A stretch of 16,004 nt of DNA from an uncultured Petrimonas sp. (lineage in GTDB: Bacteria; Bacteroidota; Bacteroidia; Bacteroidales; Dysgonomonadaceae), in assembly GCA_934621705.1 (NCBI GenBank), contig CAKTUP010000033.1, positions 1-16,004 on the forward strand, given 5' to 3'. This document shows positions 1 through 6,719 of the stretch, piece by piece. Below the pieces are notes generated by a model. That model saw only the letters and a program-made list of their open reading frames with translations. It did not search any database and was not told the origin of the DNA. Numbering within the stretch: the first letter of the stretch is position 1; each line of letters starts with the position of its first letter. The position numbers and the translations under genes were made by a program.

Positions 1-44
1 GCATGCAAGAATAGCTTAAAGTTCAGATCAACTTAATAATAATA

Positions 45-79
45 AAACAGGACAATATATAGTTGCCCTGTTTTTTTTT
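45..79. terminator. Probable intrinsic terminator, possibly bidirectional
   Basis: An 11-bp stem with one mismatch (45-55 pairing with 63-73) and a 7-nt loop is followed on the plus strand by nine T (71-79). On the minus strand it is followed by a T-rich run. It lies 28 nt beyond the stop codon of the minus-strand gene at 107-466, so it can end that transcript. It could also end a plus-strand gene outside the window. No gene is visible in bases 1-44. Confidence 0.7.
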
Positions 80-106
80 GCTATTCATAAAATAAATGTT
101 CTTTTG

Positions 107-466
107 TTACAGGTGAACTGGTATGTTTTTTATCCTGTCATTCTCAACTGCGTCGTATTTTATATACTGTTCTCGCGTAAGAATTTTCTGTAATTCGGCA
201 TCCCGATTTTCTTTCAGCTTTTGGATGCGCCTTTTCTTATTGCATAAAAAGCAGTTTTCAGCTTTTTGAATATTAAACAAGAAGTTTAATTCCAACTCGT
301 TAAGCTTAATAACTTGCTCATCATCAAGTTTTATCAATTCCTGCATATAAGTAATTTTATCATCCACGCTTTGGCGAAATACCTCAGCAATAATCCCCGT
401 TTTTTGTGCCGAAGCAATCGTGACAAAAGCTACAAAAGCAGTTATTATAAGTCCTAATTTTTTCAT
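107..466 (-). CDS. Small secreted Spy/CpxP-like LTxxQ protein
   Basis: A 119-residue exported protein. Residues 1-20 form a signal peptide (KK, hydrophobic core, cleavage after ASA-Q). The mature part is predicted helical, charged, and has two L-x-x-x-Q motifs (L47-Q51 and L96-Q100, the latter LTREQ). Two such motifs are the hallmark of the Spy/CpxP periplasmic chaperone-like family, and the length fits. An unusual C72-x-x-C75 pair sits in the linker between them. The role is inferred from fold only: a periplasmic helical protein that may bind unfolded proteins or signal envelope stress. It follows dusB by 53 nt on the same strand, no separate promoter was seen, and a terminator lies downstream. 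The family call is moderate, the gene call good. Confidence 0.7.
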   Translation of the reverse strand: MKKLGLIITAFVAFVTIASAQKTGIIAEVFRQSVDDKITYMQELIKLDDEQVIKLNELELNFLFNIQKAENCFLCNKKRRIQKLKENRDAELQKILTREQYIKYDAVENDRIKNIPVHL

Positions 467-519
467 GACGTTTTATTTTCTTAATGTTAAATAATCTGAC
501 TATCCTGAAAGCAATTTGT

Positions 520-1509
520 TTAATACATTCCGAACTTTTCCCCAATCCCATCCATAATCTCAAACAACTCTTCCATCGTATTTGCCCTTAACATAGCGAT
601 ACGCGTAGGTTTAAAATCGGGAATGCCTTTGAAAATGGGTGTTCCCGCCAAATGGCGGCGGATGTGTAGAATACCGCGCCGTTCGTCTAATCGTTGTACG
701 CTTTGTAATACCTGTTGTTTCAGCACATCGAGGTACCAGGCGAAAGATTGCTTAGGGGCTTCCTCTCCGGTTTCGAGATAATGTTTAACATCGCTGAAAA
801 TCCACGGCTGTCCGTAACTTGCCCGACCGATCATCACGGCATCCACGCCGGTTTCTTCGAAACGGCGTTTGCAATCCTGGGGCGTTATTAAATCGCCATT
901 CCCGATAATGGGAATATGCATCCGCGGGTTGTTTTTCACTTCGCCGATTAGTGTCCAGTCGGCTTCGCCGGTGTATTTTTGCGACCGTGTGCGTCCGTGG
1001 ATGGTGAGCGCGGCAATTCCGCAATCCTGCAACTGCTCGGCGAGCGGAACGATAATTTTTGAATCTTCGTCCCAACCCAATCGGGTTTTTACCGTTACAG
1101 GCAAGTTGACGGCTTTTACCACTTTTTCGGTAATTTCGAGCATCAAATCGGGGGTTTTCATCATTCCCGAACCGGCGCCACGTCCGGCTACTTTCTTGGC
1201 CGGACATCCGAAATTTATATCAATGGCATCGGGATTCGCTTCCTCGCAAATGCGGGCGGCTTCTACCATCGAATCAACGTCGTTTCCGTAAATCTGAATA
1301 GCAACCGGACGTTCTTCTTCGCAAATAGTGAGCTTTTCCTTTGTTTTCCGCACGTGGCGGATGAGCGCGTCGCTCGATACAAATTCGGTATAAACCATAT
1401 CCGCTCCGAACTGCTTGCACAGCAGCCGGAAACCAATATCGGTAACGTCTTCCATCGGAGCGAGAAAGACGGGATAGTTGGATGTAAATTCTATGTTGCC
1501 TATTTTCAT
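520..1509 (-). CDS. dusB: tRNA-dihydrouridine synthase, DusB-like
   Basis: A 329-residue cytoplasmic flavoenzyme that reduces uridine to dihydrouridine in the tRNA D-loop, using NADPH and FMN. The family motifs are in order: FLAPMEDVTD near residue 15 (FMN binding at the start of the TIM barrel), the catalytic cysteine C102 in NFGCPAKKV, the glycine-rich RGAGSGMM at 110-117, K141 in VKTRLGWD, H171 in HGRTRSQKYTG, the phosphate-binding GNGD at 203-206 and MIGRASYGQPWIF at 226-238. The C-terminal helical RNA-binding domain (about 250-329) is present and the length is normal. It is probably cotranscribed with the ArsC/Spx-like gene 61 nt upstream. The family is very clear; DusB rather than another Dus subgroup is inferred from the motif wording. 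Confidence 0.95.
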   Translation of the reverse strand: MKIGNIEFTSNYPVFLAPMEDVTDIGFRLLCKQFGADMVYTEFVSSDALIRHVRKTKEKLTICEEERPVAIQIYGNDVDSMVEAARICEEANPDAIDINFGCPAKKVAGRGAGSGMMKTPDLMLEITEKVVKAVNLPVTVKTRLGWDEDSKIIVPLAEQLQDCGIAALTIHGRTRSQKYTGEADWTLIGEVKNNPRMHIPIIGNGDLITPQDCKRRFEETGVDAVMIGRASYGQPWIFSDVKHYLETGEEAPKQSFAWYLDVLKQQVLQSVQRLDERRGILHIRRHLAGTPIFKGIPDFKPTRIAMLRANTMEELFEIMDGIGEKFGMY

Positions 1510-1521
1510 AAATTTCTGTTA

Positions 1522-1558
1522 CACAGAGAGCGCGGAGCACTGCACAGAGAATACGGAG
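1522..1558. repeat. Short intergenic CACAGAGA repeat pair
   Basis: In the gap between the ArsC-like gene and dusB, CACAGAGA-n3-CGGAG occurs at 1522-1537 and again at 1543-1558, so the two units start 21 bp apart. The stretch is purine-rich on the plus strand and has no hairpin or promoter. It resembles the acacagag-type spacer repeats seen between genes in many bacterial genomes. No function is assigned. Confidence 0.55.
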
Positions 1559-1570
1559 AAGAAAAACGCG

Positions 1571-1957
1571 TCAGGCATCGGCCGGTTCAGAGCCTGCAGA
1601 TGCTTTCAACCTTTCGTCCCACTCATTTTCGTTAAATCCCACCAACACGAAATCATCTGTAACCACAATCGGGCGTTTTACCAACATTCCGTTACCGGCC
1701 AGCAAATCGATCAATTCTTCGCGCGATGCTGTTTTTACAACATCTTTCAGGTTGTTTTGTTTATAAACTTGTCCCGATGTGTTGAAGAATTTCTGAACGG
1801 GCAATCCGCTTTTGTCAATCCATTCGGAGAGTTCTTCTGCTGTGGGATTATTTTCAACAATGTGGCGCGATGTAACGTCAATATTGTTATTGCTGAGCCA
1901 TTTGGCGGCTTTGCGGCACGTGCCGCATTTGGGATATTGTATAAACAGAGGTTTCAT
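1571..1957 (-). CDS. ArsC/Spx-family thioredoxin-fold protein
   Basis: A 128-residue cytoplasmic protein of the ArsC/Spx/YffB family. Near the N-terminus is YPKCGTCRKAAKWL, giving a C11-x-x-C14 redox pair. Further on are the family's FNTSG segment (about residues 60-64) and the diagnostic GMLVKRPIVV near residues 93-102. True glutaredoxin-coupled arsenate reductases carry a single active cysteine in this loop; the CxxC form is the pattern of Spx and of uncharacterised relatives, so an arsenate reductase activity should not be assumed. Its own promoter lies 20-50 nt upstream and dusB follows after 61 nt. Family assignment is strong, function open. Confidence 0.85.
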   Translation of the reverse strand: MKPLFIQYPKCGTCRKAAKWLSNNNIDVTSRHIVENNPTAEELSEWIDKSGLPVQKFFNTSGQVYKQNNLKDVVKTASREELIDLLAGNGMLVKRPIVVTDDFVLVGFNENEWDERLKASAGSEPADA

Positions 1958-1976
1958 TCCTGTAAAATTTAAACAA

Positions 1977-2007
1977 CAAAGATAATATAAAACAAGAGAG
2001 CATCAAA
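1977..2007 (-). promoter_or_regulatory. Bacteroidota-type promoter for the ArsC/Spx-like gene
   Basis: On the minus strand a -33 box TTTG (2004-2007) is followed by a 19-bp spacer and a -7 box TATCTTTG (1977-1984), matching the phylum's TTTG / TAnnTTTG consensus. Transcription would start near 1971, about 14 nt before the ATG at 1957. The -33 box lies within the loop of the upstream operon's terminator-like hairpin. Confidence 0.65.
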
Positions 2008-2024
2008 TCGCTTCGACGCTCTCT
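1995..2024 (-). terminator. Terminator-like hairpin ending the envelope-protein operon
   Basis: Arms AGAGAGC/GCTCTCT (1995-2001 with 2018-2024) form a 7-bp perfect stem around a 16-nt loop that can fold a little further. Downstream on the minus strand comes TTGTTTTATATTA, a broken U-tract. It lies about 90 nt past the stop codon at 2113, the last gene of the operon. The large loop makes it a modest terminator. Confidence 0.5.
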
Positions 2025-2112
2025 CTTCCAATCACAATAGACCTTTCGGAATGAATATTAACTTATGAAACTTTTATACGAAAGGCTTGAGAAATGAGAA
2101 TTGAAAAGAAAA

Positions 2113-2562
2113 TTAATTGGCATACGTAAACTGTTTGGAGAAAGTTGCTCCCGATACCTGTTCCGATATCTCGTTCTCAACTTTTCCGTTAATTTCGGCC
2201 TTGAATTTCAGCGTAAAAGGAGTTCCGTCGCTCGTTCCGCCAAGCGTTACAATGATGTTATCGAGCGGCGTGGCCGTTTCTACCACAACGGTTTTTCCTC
2301 CCGCGAGATGTTCGTTTTCTATCCGAATGTTAGACTGATTCTCTTGTGCCACGCCGTTAATTTTCCAAGGTGTTTTCACCAGTTGAGCGCCGTTGCTTCC
2401 CGTGAACATCACCAACACAATATCTTCTCCGGAAAGTCCCGGAGCGGAGATGGTAAATTTACCGGTTTTCCCTTTCGATGCTTTCGGGCCATCGTCTTTG
2501 GAACAAGAAATACCTGCCAACAAACCTGCTATTAAAGCAGCAAACAATACTATTTTTTTCAT
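2113..2562 (-). CDS. Small putative lipoprotein of unknown function
   Basis: A 149-residue exported lipoprotein. Residues 1-19 are a lipoprotein signal peptide and the lipobox AGISC gives a lipidated C20. A short polar linker (SKDDGPKASKGKTG) follows, then about 115 residues rich in alternating beta-strand pattern and ending in FTYAN. No catalytic motif is visible and the family is not recognised. The lysine/aspartate-rich stretch after C20 resembles the surface-export signals of Bacteroidota lipoproteins, so outer-membrane placement is plausible but inferred. It is the last gene of a four-gene envelope cluster, 26 nt after its neighbour, and is followed by the hairpin at 1995-2024. Confidence 0.8.
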   Translation of the reverse strand: MKKIVLFAALIAGLLAGISCSKDDGPKASKGKTGKFTISAPGLSGEDIVLVMFTGSNGAQLVKTPWKINGVAQENQSNIRIENEHLAGGKTVVVETATPLDNIIVTLGGTSDGTPFTLKFKAEINGKVENEISEQVSGATFSKQFTYAN

Positions 2563-2588
2563 CTGATTATAATTTATGTAGTTTATAC

Positions 2589-3032
2589 TTATTTTAATTG
2601 AATTTCAATTAATCCTTCTTCCAAAGCCGTAACGTGCTCGTCGCCGAAAATATCTTTGGATTTTAGTTGGATAAGCCCTAAGAGGTCTTCCGTGGTTCCC
2701 GAATGATTTACGGTAACAGTGGATTTGGCTGCGTTGAATTTCATCTTTGTGGCGCTAACGTCTTTCACCGATTCCACAATGCCGTTTAAATTTTTCAAGG
2801 CGGCAAGGTCGATTCCCGATATCTGCAAAACAGTTATATTGTCGCCACTTTTATCTTTCGCTCCCAACAGCGACAATACTTTATTGCCTGTTTTAGAGGC
2901 TTTATCTGCCGATTTGGAAGCCCTGTCGATTTGATTTACCGTTTTATCGAGCTTATCGAGAAAACTTTGCGCACGCGCTCCCGATACACTGATCAGCAGC
3001 CCGAGAATGGATATAAAAATAAATTTTTTCAT
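2589..3032 (-). CDS. Secreted protein with HMA-like ferredoxin fold
   Basis: A 147-residue exported protein. Residues 1-22 are a signal peptide cleaved after ARA-Q. Residues 23-58 are a lysine/serine/alanine-rich helical stretch of coiled-coil character. Residues 66-147 show a strand-helix-strand-strand-helix-strand order (ITVLQISG, DLAALKNLNGIVESV, ATKMKFN, STVTVNH, TTEDLLGLI, LIEIQL), which resembles a heavy-metal-associated or ferredoxin-like domain. The metal-binding CxxC of such domains is absent, and the mature protein has no cysteine. Function is unknown; binding of a protein partner rather than metal is possible. It lies between the lipoprotein and the barrel gene with gaps of 26 and 23 nt. 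The fold is inferred by eye. Confidence 0.75.
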   Translation of the reverse strand: MKKFIFISILGLLISVSGARAQSFLDKLDKTVNQIDRASKSADKASKTGNKVLSLLGAKDKSGDNITVLQISGIDLAALKNLNGIVESVKDVSATKMKFNAAKSTVTVNHSGTTEDLLGLIQLKSKDIFGDEHVTALEEGLIEIQLK

Positions 3033-3055
3033 TGCTTTTGTTTTTAAGTTGATTG

Positions 3056-3535
3056 TTAATTAATGGTATAGCGTAAGCCGAGGCCGAAACGCGAGGCATC
3101 GAAATATGTTTCGTTTTCAATAAAAAAATACCGTGGCCGCCAATCCACGCTTATCGCGATGGGCGCTTTCGGGATGACAAATTCCACGCCCAACGGCGCC
3201 ATCAGAGAGAACAACGTGGTTCCGCTGCCAAATGCCACCGACGGCCCCGCGCCCACGTACCACGACAATCCGTTCACACCGGGAAATACACTATTGTACG
3301 TATATATGCCGTGCACAAACGTGGCGCCCCTGCCAAACAGAACGGCGGCTTCGCCCGCGTGATTAGAAGTGAAAAAATACTTCGCGTGCGGCCCCACCAT
3401 TGTTCCGCCGTCGCCCACATCAATTAAAATTCCTGCTCCCAATTTATACGTTGCCGGCTCAGCTGTTTGTGCCGATGCGCCCAGCGCGAAAACAAATGCC
3501 GCGCTTAAAAATAAAATTTTGATTCTTTTTTGCAT
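3056..3535 (-). CDS. Small outer-membrane beta-barrel protein
   Basis: A 159-residue exported protein. The signal peptide spans residues 1-22 (cleavage ASA-Q). The remainder is a series of short amphipathic strands rich in glycine and aromatic residues (for example YKLGAGILIDVG, PHAKYFF, SWYVGAGPSVAFG, IAISVDWRPRYFF, RFGLGLRYTI), the pattern of a small eight-strand barrel of the OmpA/OmpW size class common in Bacteroidota. The final strand is near the C-terminus, as expected, but ends in TIN rather than an aromatic residue. It sits second in the four-gene cluster. The barrel class is confident; no substrate or role can be read. Confidence 0.75.
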   Translation of the reverse strand: MQKRIKILFLSAAFVFALGASAQTAEPATYKLGAGILIDVGDGGTMVGPHAKYFFTSNHAGEAAVLFGRGATFVHGIYTYNSVFPGVNGLSWYVGAGPSVAFGSGTTLFSLMAPLGVEFVIPKAPIAISVDWRPRYFFIENETYFDASRFGLGLRYTIN

Positions 3536-3565
3536 ACCGTGATTATTTAAAATGATTTATAGTGT

Positions 3566-3970
3566 TTATTTTCTGAATAAAAAAGTGGATGAATTCCCGT
3601 CGGCAGTAACTTTTAACGATAAATCCCCACCGTTCAGCGTAATCGAAATGTATTCTCCCACTTCGTCGTCCACCACCTGATAAGCGTTTCCGTTTTTCTT
3701 CCATCCAAACGAAGAGGTATCGGTGCTGCAGGAAGCCGTCCCTTCTTCGGGGCTTTTTAGCGATAATGTCATATCCGATTTTGTCACGTTTAACGTAGAT
3801 TGGCCATAACACGCCAAGTTGGTAACATCCACACTCTCGCCTCCGGCGGTGATACGTTGCAATTTCCACAACCCAACAATGGGTTCCTGATCTGAAACTT
3901 CGTCTTTTGCACAGGATATCAATACGAAAAAACCTGTTAACAAGAAACATAGCAAAATTGATCTTTTCAT
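3566..3970 (-). CDS. Lipocalin-like lipoprotein
   Basis: A 134-residue lipoprotein, first gene of the four-gene envelope cluster. An upstream in-frame ATG at 4039 exists, but the start at 3970 puts a standard lipoprotein signal peptide (MKRSILLCFLLTGFFVLISC) first and leaves room for the promoter at 4009-4039, which overlaps the longer version. After the lipid cysteine comes IVGLWKLQRI, the G-x-W signature at the start of lipocalin-like domains, followed by repeated strands with GDLSLKVTAD and a C-terminal SSTFLFRK. The two cysteines in the mature domain (ACYG and SCSTD segments) could form a disulfide. Ligand unknown. Confidence 0.8.
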   Translation of the reverse strand: MKRSILLCFLLTGFFVLISCAKDEVSDQEPIVGLWKLQRITAGGESVDVTNLACYGQSTLNVTKSDMTLSLKSPEEGTASCSTDTSSFGWKKNGNAYQVVDDEVGEYISITLNGGDLSLKVTADGNSSTFLFRK

Positions 3971-4008
3971 TTTCTTATGCGTTTTATTTTTTATCATTTT
4001 GTTCGATG

Positions 4009-4039
4009 CAAAGGTATAGCCTGACAAATAGCTGCACAA
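4009..4039 (-). promoter_or_regulatory. Promoter for the four-gene envelope cluster
   Basis: On the minus strand TACCTTTG (4009-4016) matches the TAnnTTTG -7 box exactly. A partial -33 box TTG (4037-4039) lies 20 bp upstream. The expected start is near 4003, giving a leader of about 33 nt to the ATG at 3970. Confidence 0.55.
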
Positions 4040-4042
4040 TTA

Positions 4043-4085
4043 CCCGAAACCGGGATTTTTTTCTCCCCCTTTCGGGGGATTTTTC
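4043..4085 (+). terminator. Two small hairpins with T-tracts between divergent promoters
   Basis: CCCG/CGGG (4043-4046 with 4051-4054) is followed by ATTTTTTT. A 6-bp stem TCCCCC/GGGGGA (4064-4069 with 4074-4079) has a TTTC loop and is followed by TTTTTC. Both have terminator layout on the plus strand, yet no plus-strand gene precedes them. They would stop antisense transcription before the kinase promoter. Stems are short, so the function is tentative. Confidence 0.4.
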
Positions 4086-4104
4086 TTAGAATGATTCTAA
4101 ATTG

Positions 4105-4137
4105 TTTGGTTTTTAGCGGGATATGTATTTATATTTG
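4105..4137 (+). promoter_or_regulatory. Promoter of the two-component system
   Basis: An exact -33 box TTTG (4105-4108), a 21-bp spacer and an exact -7 box TATATTTG (4130-4137) give a textbook Bacteroidota housekeeping promoter. The start would be near 4143, about 20 nt before the kinase ATG. No Shine-Dalgarno sequence is visible in the leader. Confidence 0.75.
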
Positions 4138-4161
4138 TGGAGAAAAATTTAAAAGTCAACT

Positions 4162-6093
4162 ATGCGTCTCGCTGTTTTCATTATGCTCTTTTTGTGGGTA
4201 ACTATTTATCCCACGGCAATATCATCTCAGGAAAATACGTATGCCGACAGCCTTTATTTGCAGTTGCACAAGGCGGGTACAGACAAAGAGAAAGTAGAGA
4301 TTTACTTTCTTTTATCCGATTTTTATTCTTACATAGACACCACAAAGGCCTTTGCTATGTTAGATACAGCCAAATCGCTGATCGACAGAAAGGATAAACT
4401 GTATCAAGGCATACTCACTTTTTATAAAGCAGGCGTTTATTTCGATTTAAATATCGAGAAAAGTCAGGAACTGTATATGCAAGCCGAAAATATATTGAAA
4501 GATATTTCGACACCCATTTCTTACGAATACCGCGCCCGCTTGTGGAACAACTACGGCGTGTTAGAGCAAACCAACGATAAACAAGGTGCCTTTTTGGACA
4601 TTTTGCTGAACAAATCCATCCCTTTTATTCAAAAAACAAACAATATAAGCCTTCACGCTTCTTACCTGACGAATGTAAGTTTGGTACTCTTTAACCAAAA
4701 AGATTACGCAAAAGCGATCGATTACAGCGAAAGCGCTATTGAACTTTTGCTGAGAAACAACATTGAGGACAAACAACTCGTTTGGGCATATTTGAATTTG
4801 GCACACTCTTTTCTGTATTTATCCAAACCTGACGAAGTGGCTGAAGCCTTGCAGAATATCGAGAAAATATTGGAAAAGAGAAGCGGAACAGAAGACGATT
4901 ATTTACCCTATATATCTTATTACTACATTATTAAAACAAAATACCACGATTTGATAGGGGATAAACAAAGCTCCATAAAAACGGCAAGAGAAGGAATGGC
5001 TTTTTGCAGTAAATACAATTTAAAATCCGATTACAATTCGTTGGCCTATTATTTGGGACATAATTTGTCGCAAACCGGCGGATATACCGAAGCAAAAGAA
5101 ATAAGCCTTATGCTTCTTGCAGATGAGTTTAATACTAAGTCATTGAAAAACAAGGCAAACTCTTTGAGATTATTATCGGATGTGGAGTTAAAGCTCGGTA
5201 ATTACAAGTCGGCTTACGAAGCACTGAAACAACTGCAGGAAGTGAACGACAGTATGCACGTAAGAAACGAGAAACTGCAAGTTGCAGAACTCGAAGCCCG
5301 ATATAATACATCGGAAAGCGAAAAAAAGATATTGGCGCTCGAAAGCAAAACCAAATTGCAGCAAACCATTACTGTTTCAAGCATTTCGCTCGCGTTGCTA
5401 TTGTTGGGATTTTTTATTTACGTCATCAAACAGCGTAAAATCCGAACCCGCCAGCAATTATTGTCGATGGAGCAGCAAAAAGCGGTCGAAGTTTCCAAAG
5501 CGCTGATGGAAGGGAACGAACAGGAACGATCGCGCATCGCCCGAGAACTTCACGACGGGTTAGGTGGAAAACTCACGGGAATAAAGATCAATTTAGAAAA
5601 TACAATCGGCACAAAACAAGACGATTCATTGCAAAAGGCGGTTTCGCAACTCGAAGAAACCGTATCGGATATCCGCAACCTCTCGCATAATCTGATGCCC
5701 GTTTCCCTTGTACGTTACGGATTAGACGCCGCGCTGCGCGATTTTGTACAAAACCTACAAACGCCGAACACCAAAATCGATTTTTATGCGAGTAACTTGT
5801 CGGAAATAACGGACAAAAACAAGCAATTATCCGTTTACCGAATTGTACAGGAATTGGTTACCAATGCCGTGAAGCACGCCGATGCATCCGCCATTTTTCT
5901 CCAATGCACAGTGGAGAACGATTTGTTACTCATAGAGATAGAAGATAACGGAAAAGGGTTCAACCCGAAAACAATCCGGCGGAATATGGGTTTAAACAAT
6001 ATAGAAACGCGCGTGAAATACCTGAACGGGAAAATGAACATCGATGCATCGCCCGGAAAAGGCGCTTCCATCAGTATTGAATGTTTGATATGA
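4162..6093 (+). CDS. TPR-type sensor histidine kinase (HisKA_3/HATPase)
   Basis: A 643-residue membrane sensor kinase. Residues 1-22 are a signal peptide. Residues about 25-395 are a helical TPR-like sensor region (pairs such as ARLWNNYGVLEQ, YAKAIDYSESAIELL, WAYLNLAHSFLYL, ALKQLQEVNDSM), predicted to be periplasmic and ending in a coiled coil. One transmembrane helix lies at about 402-422. A HisKA_3 dimerisation domain follows with the phospho-acceptor H464 in RIARELHDGLGG, then a HATPase domain with the N-box QELVTNAVKH (N568), the G1 box EDNGKGF (594-600) and GLNNIETRV near 610. This is the NarX/DesK-type family, widespread in Bacteroidota as TPR sensor kinases paired with LuxR-type regulators. 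All catalytic boxes are intact. The signal sensed cannot be read. Confidence 0.93.
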   Translation: MRLAVFIMLFLWVTIYPTAISSQENTYADSLYLQLHKAGTDKEKVEIYFLLSDFYSYIDTTKAFAMLDTAKSLIDRKDKLYQGILTFYKAGVYFDLNIEKSQELYMQAENILKDISTPISYEYRARLWNNYGVLEQTNDKQGAFLDILLNKSIPFIQKTNNISLHASYLTNVSLVLFNQKDYAKAIDYSESAIELLLRNNIEDKQLVWAYLNLAHSFLYLSKPDEVAEALQNIEKILEKRSGTEDDYLPYISYYYIIKTKYHDLIGDKQSSIKTAREGMAFCSKYNLKSDYNSLAYYLGHNLSQTGGYTEAKEISLMLLADEFNTKSLKNKANSLRLLSDVELKLGNYKSAYEALKQLQEVNDSMHVRNEKLQVAELEARYNTSESEKKILALESKTKLQQTITVSSISLALLLLGFFIYVIKQRKIRTRQQLLSMEQQKAVEVSKALMEGNEQERSRIARELHDGLGGKLTGIKINLENTIGTKQDDSLQKAVSQLEETVSDIRNLSHNLMPVSLVRYGLDAALRDFVQNLQTPNTKIDFYASNLSEITDKNKQLSVYRIVQELVTNAVKHADASAIFLQCTVENDLLLIEIEDNGKGFNPKTIRRNMGLNNIETRVKYLNGKMNIDASPGKGASISIECLI

Positions 6094-6719
6094 AGCCAAT
6101 TGAAATCATTGTTTGCGACGACCACCCGCTTATTGCTCAGGGGTTGAACAGTTTTATCGGGCAAAAAGACGACCTGTCCATTGTGGCAACGGCAACTACC
6201 GCGCAAGAACTGAGAGAAATCTTGGCAACCACTTCAGCCGATATTGTGTTGCTCGACATCAGTTTGCCCGACGGCAGCGGCTTGGAACTATGCGCCGAAA
6301 TTAAAAAACAATACCCCGACCTGAAAATATTGGGATTGAGCAACTTCAACGAGCGAAGCATCATTTTAAGAATGTTGCACAACGGCGCATCGGGCTACCT
6401 GCTGAAAAGCGCTTCTACTGCCGAAATCGAAAAAGCCATACGGAATATCGTGGACGGAAATCTGCATTTCGGGAAAGAAGCGCAAAAAATTCTCGCCACC
6501 ATCACCAAGCAGGAACTCACCGAAGTGCCCCCGGTTACCAAACGCGAAAAGGAAGTGCTCAAATACCTCTCCACCGGCCTCACCACCCCGCAAATTGCGG
6601 AAAAAATGTTTGTCAGCGCCGTCACTGTTGATAGCCACCGGAAAAGCCTGATGCAGAAATTCGAAGTGAACAAAACCGTGAACCTTGTGCAGAAAGCCAA
6701 AGAATGGGGAATTATTTAA
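6090..6719 (+). CDS. NarL/LuxR-family response regulator
   Basis: A response regulator with an N-terminal receiver and C-terminal LuxR-type helix-turn-helix. The chosen start ATG at 6090 overlaps the kinase stop as ATGA and gives MKPIEIIVCDDHPLI; an ATG at 6081 would add three residues. Counting from 6081, the acidic pair is D13-D14, the phospho-acceptor D59 (LLDISLPDGSG), the switch serine S87 and the conserved lysine K109. The DNA-binding domain at about 153-210 has the family's TKREKEVLKYLSTGLTTPQIAEKM and VDSHRKSLMQKF motifs. It should dimerise on DNA when phosphorylated by the kinase at 4162-6093. It overlaps the fucosidase gene tail to tail by 8 nt. Target genes are not shown by the sequence. 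Confidence 0.93.
   Translation: MKPIEIIVCDDHPLIAQGLNSFIGQKDDLSIVATATTAQELREILATTSADIVLLDISLPDGSGLELCAEIKKQYPDLKILGLSNFNERSIILRMLHNGASGYLLKSASTAEIEKAIRNIVDGNLHFGKEAQKILATITKQELTEVPPVTKREKEVLKYLSTGLTTPQIAEKMFVSAVTVDSHRKSLMQKFEVNKTVNLVQKAKEWGII

Noticed and set aside
869..1291. A 140-codon plus-strand open frame, with a matching minus-strand frame at 785-1207
   Set aside because: Both overlap dusB, whose motifs are intact; they are reading-frame shadows.
1571..1957. Arsenate reductase function for the ArsC-family gene
   Set aside because: The CxxC active-site form and lack of any arsenic-resistance neighbour make Spx-like or unknown redox roles as likely.
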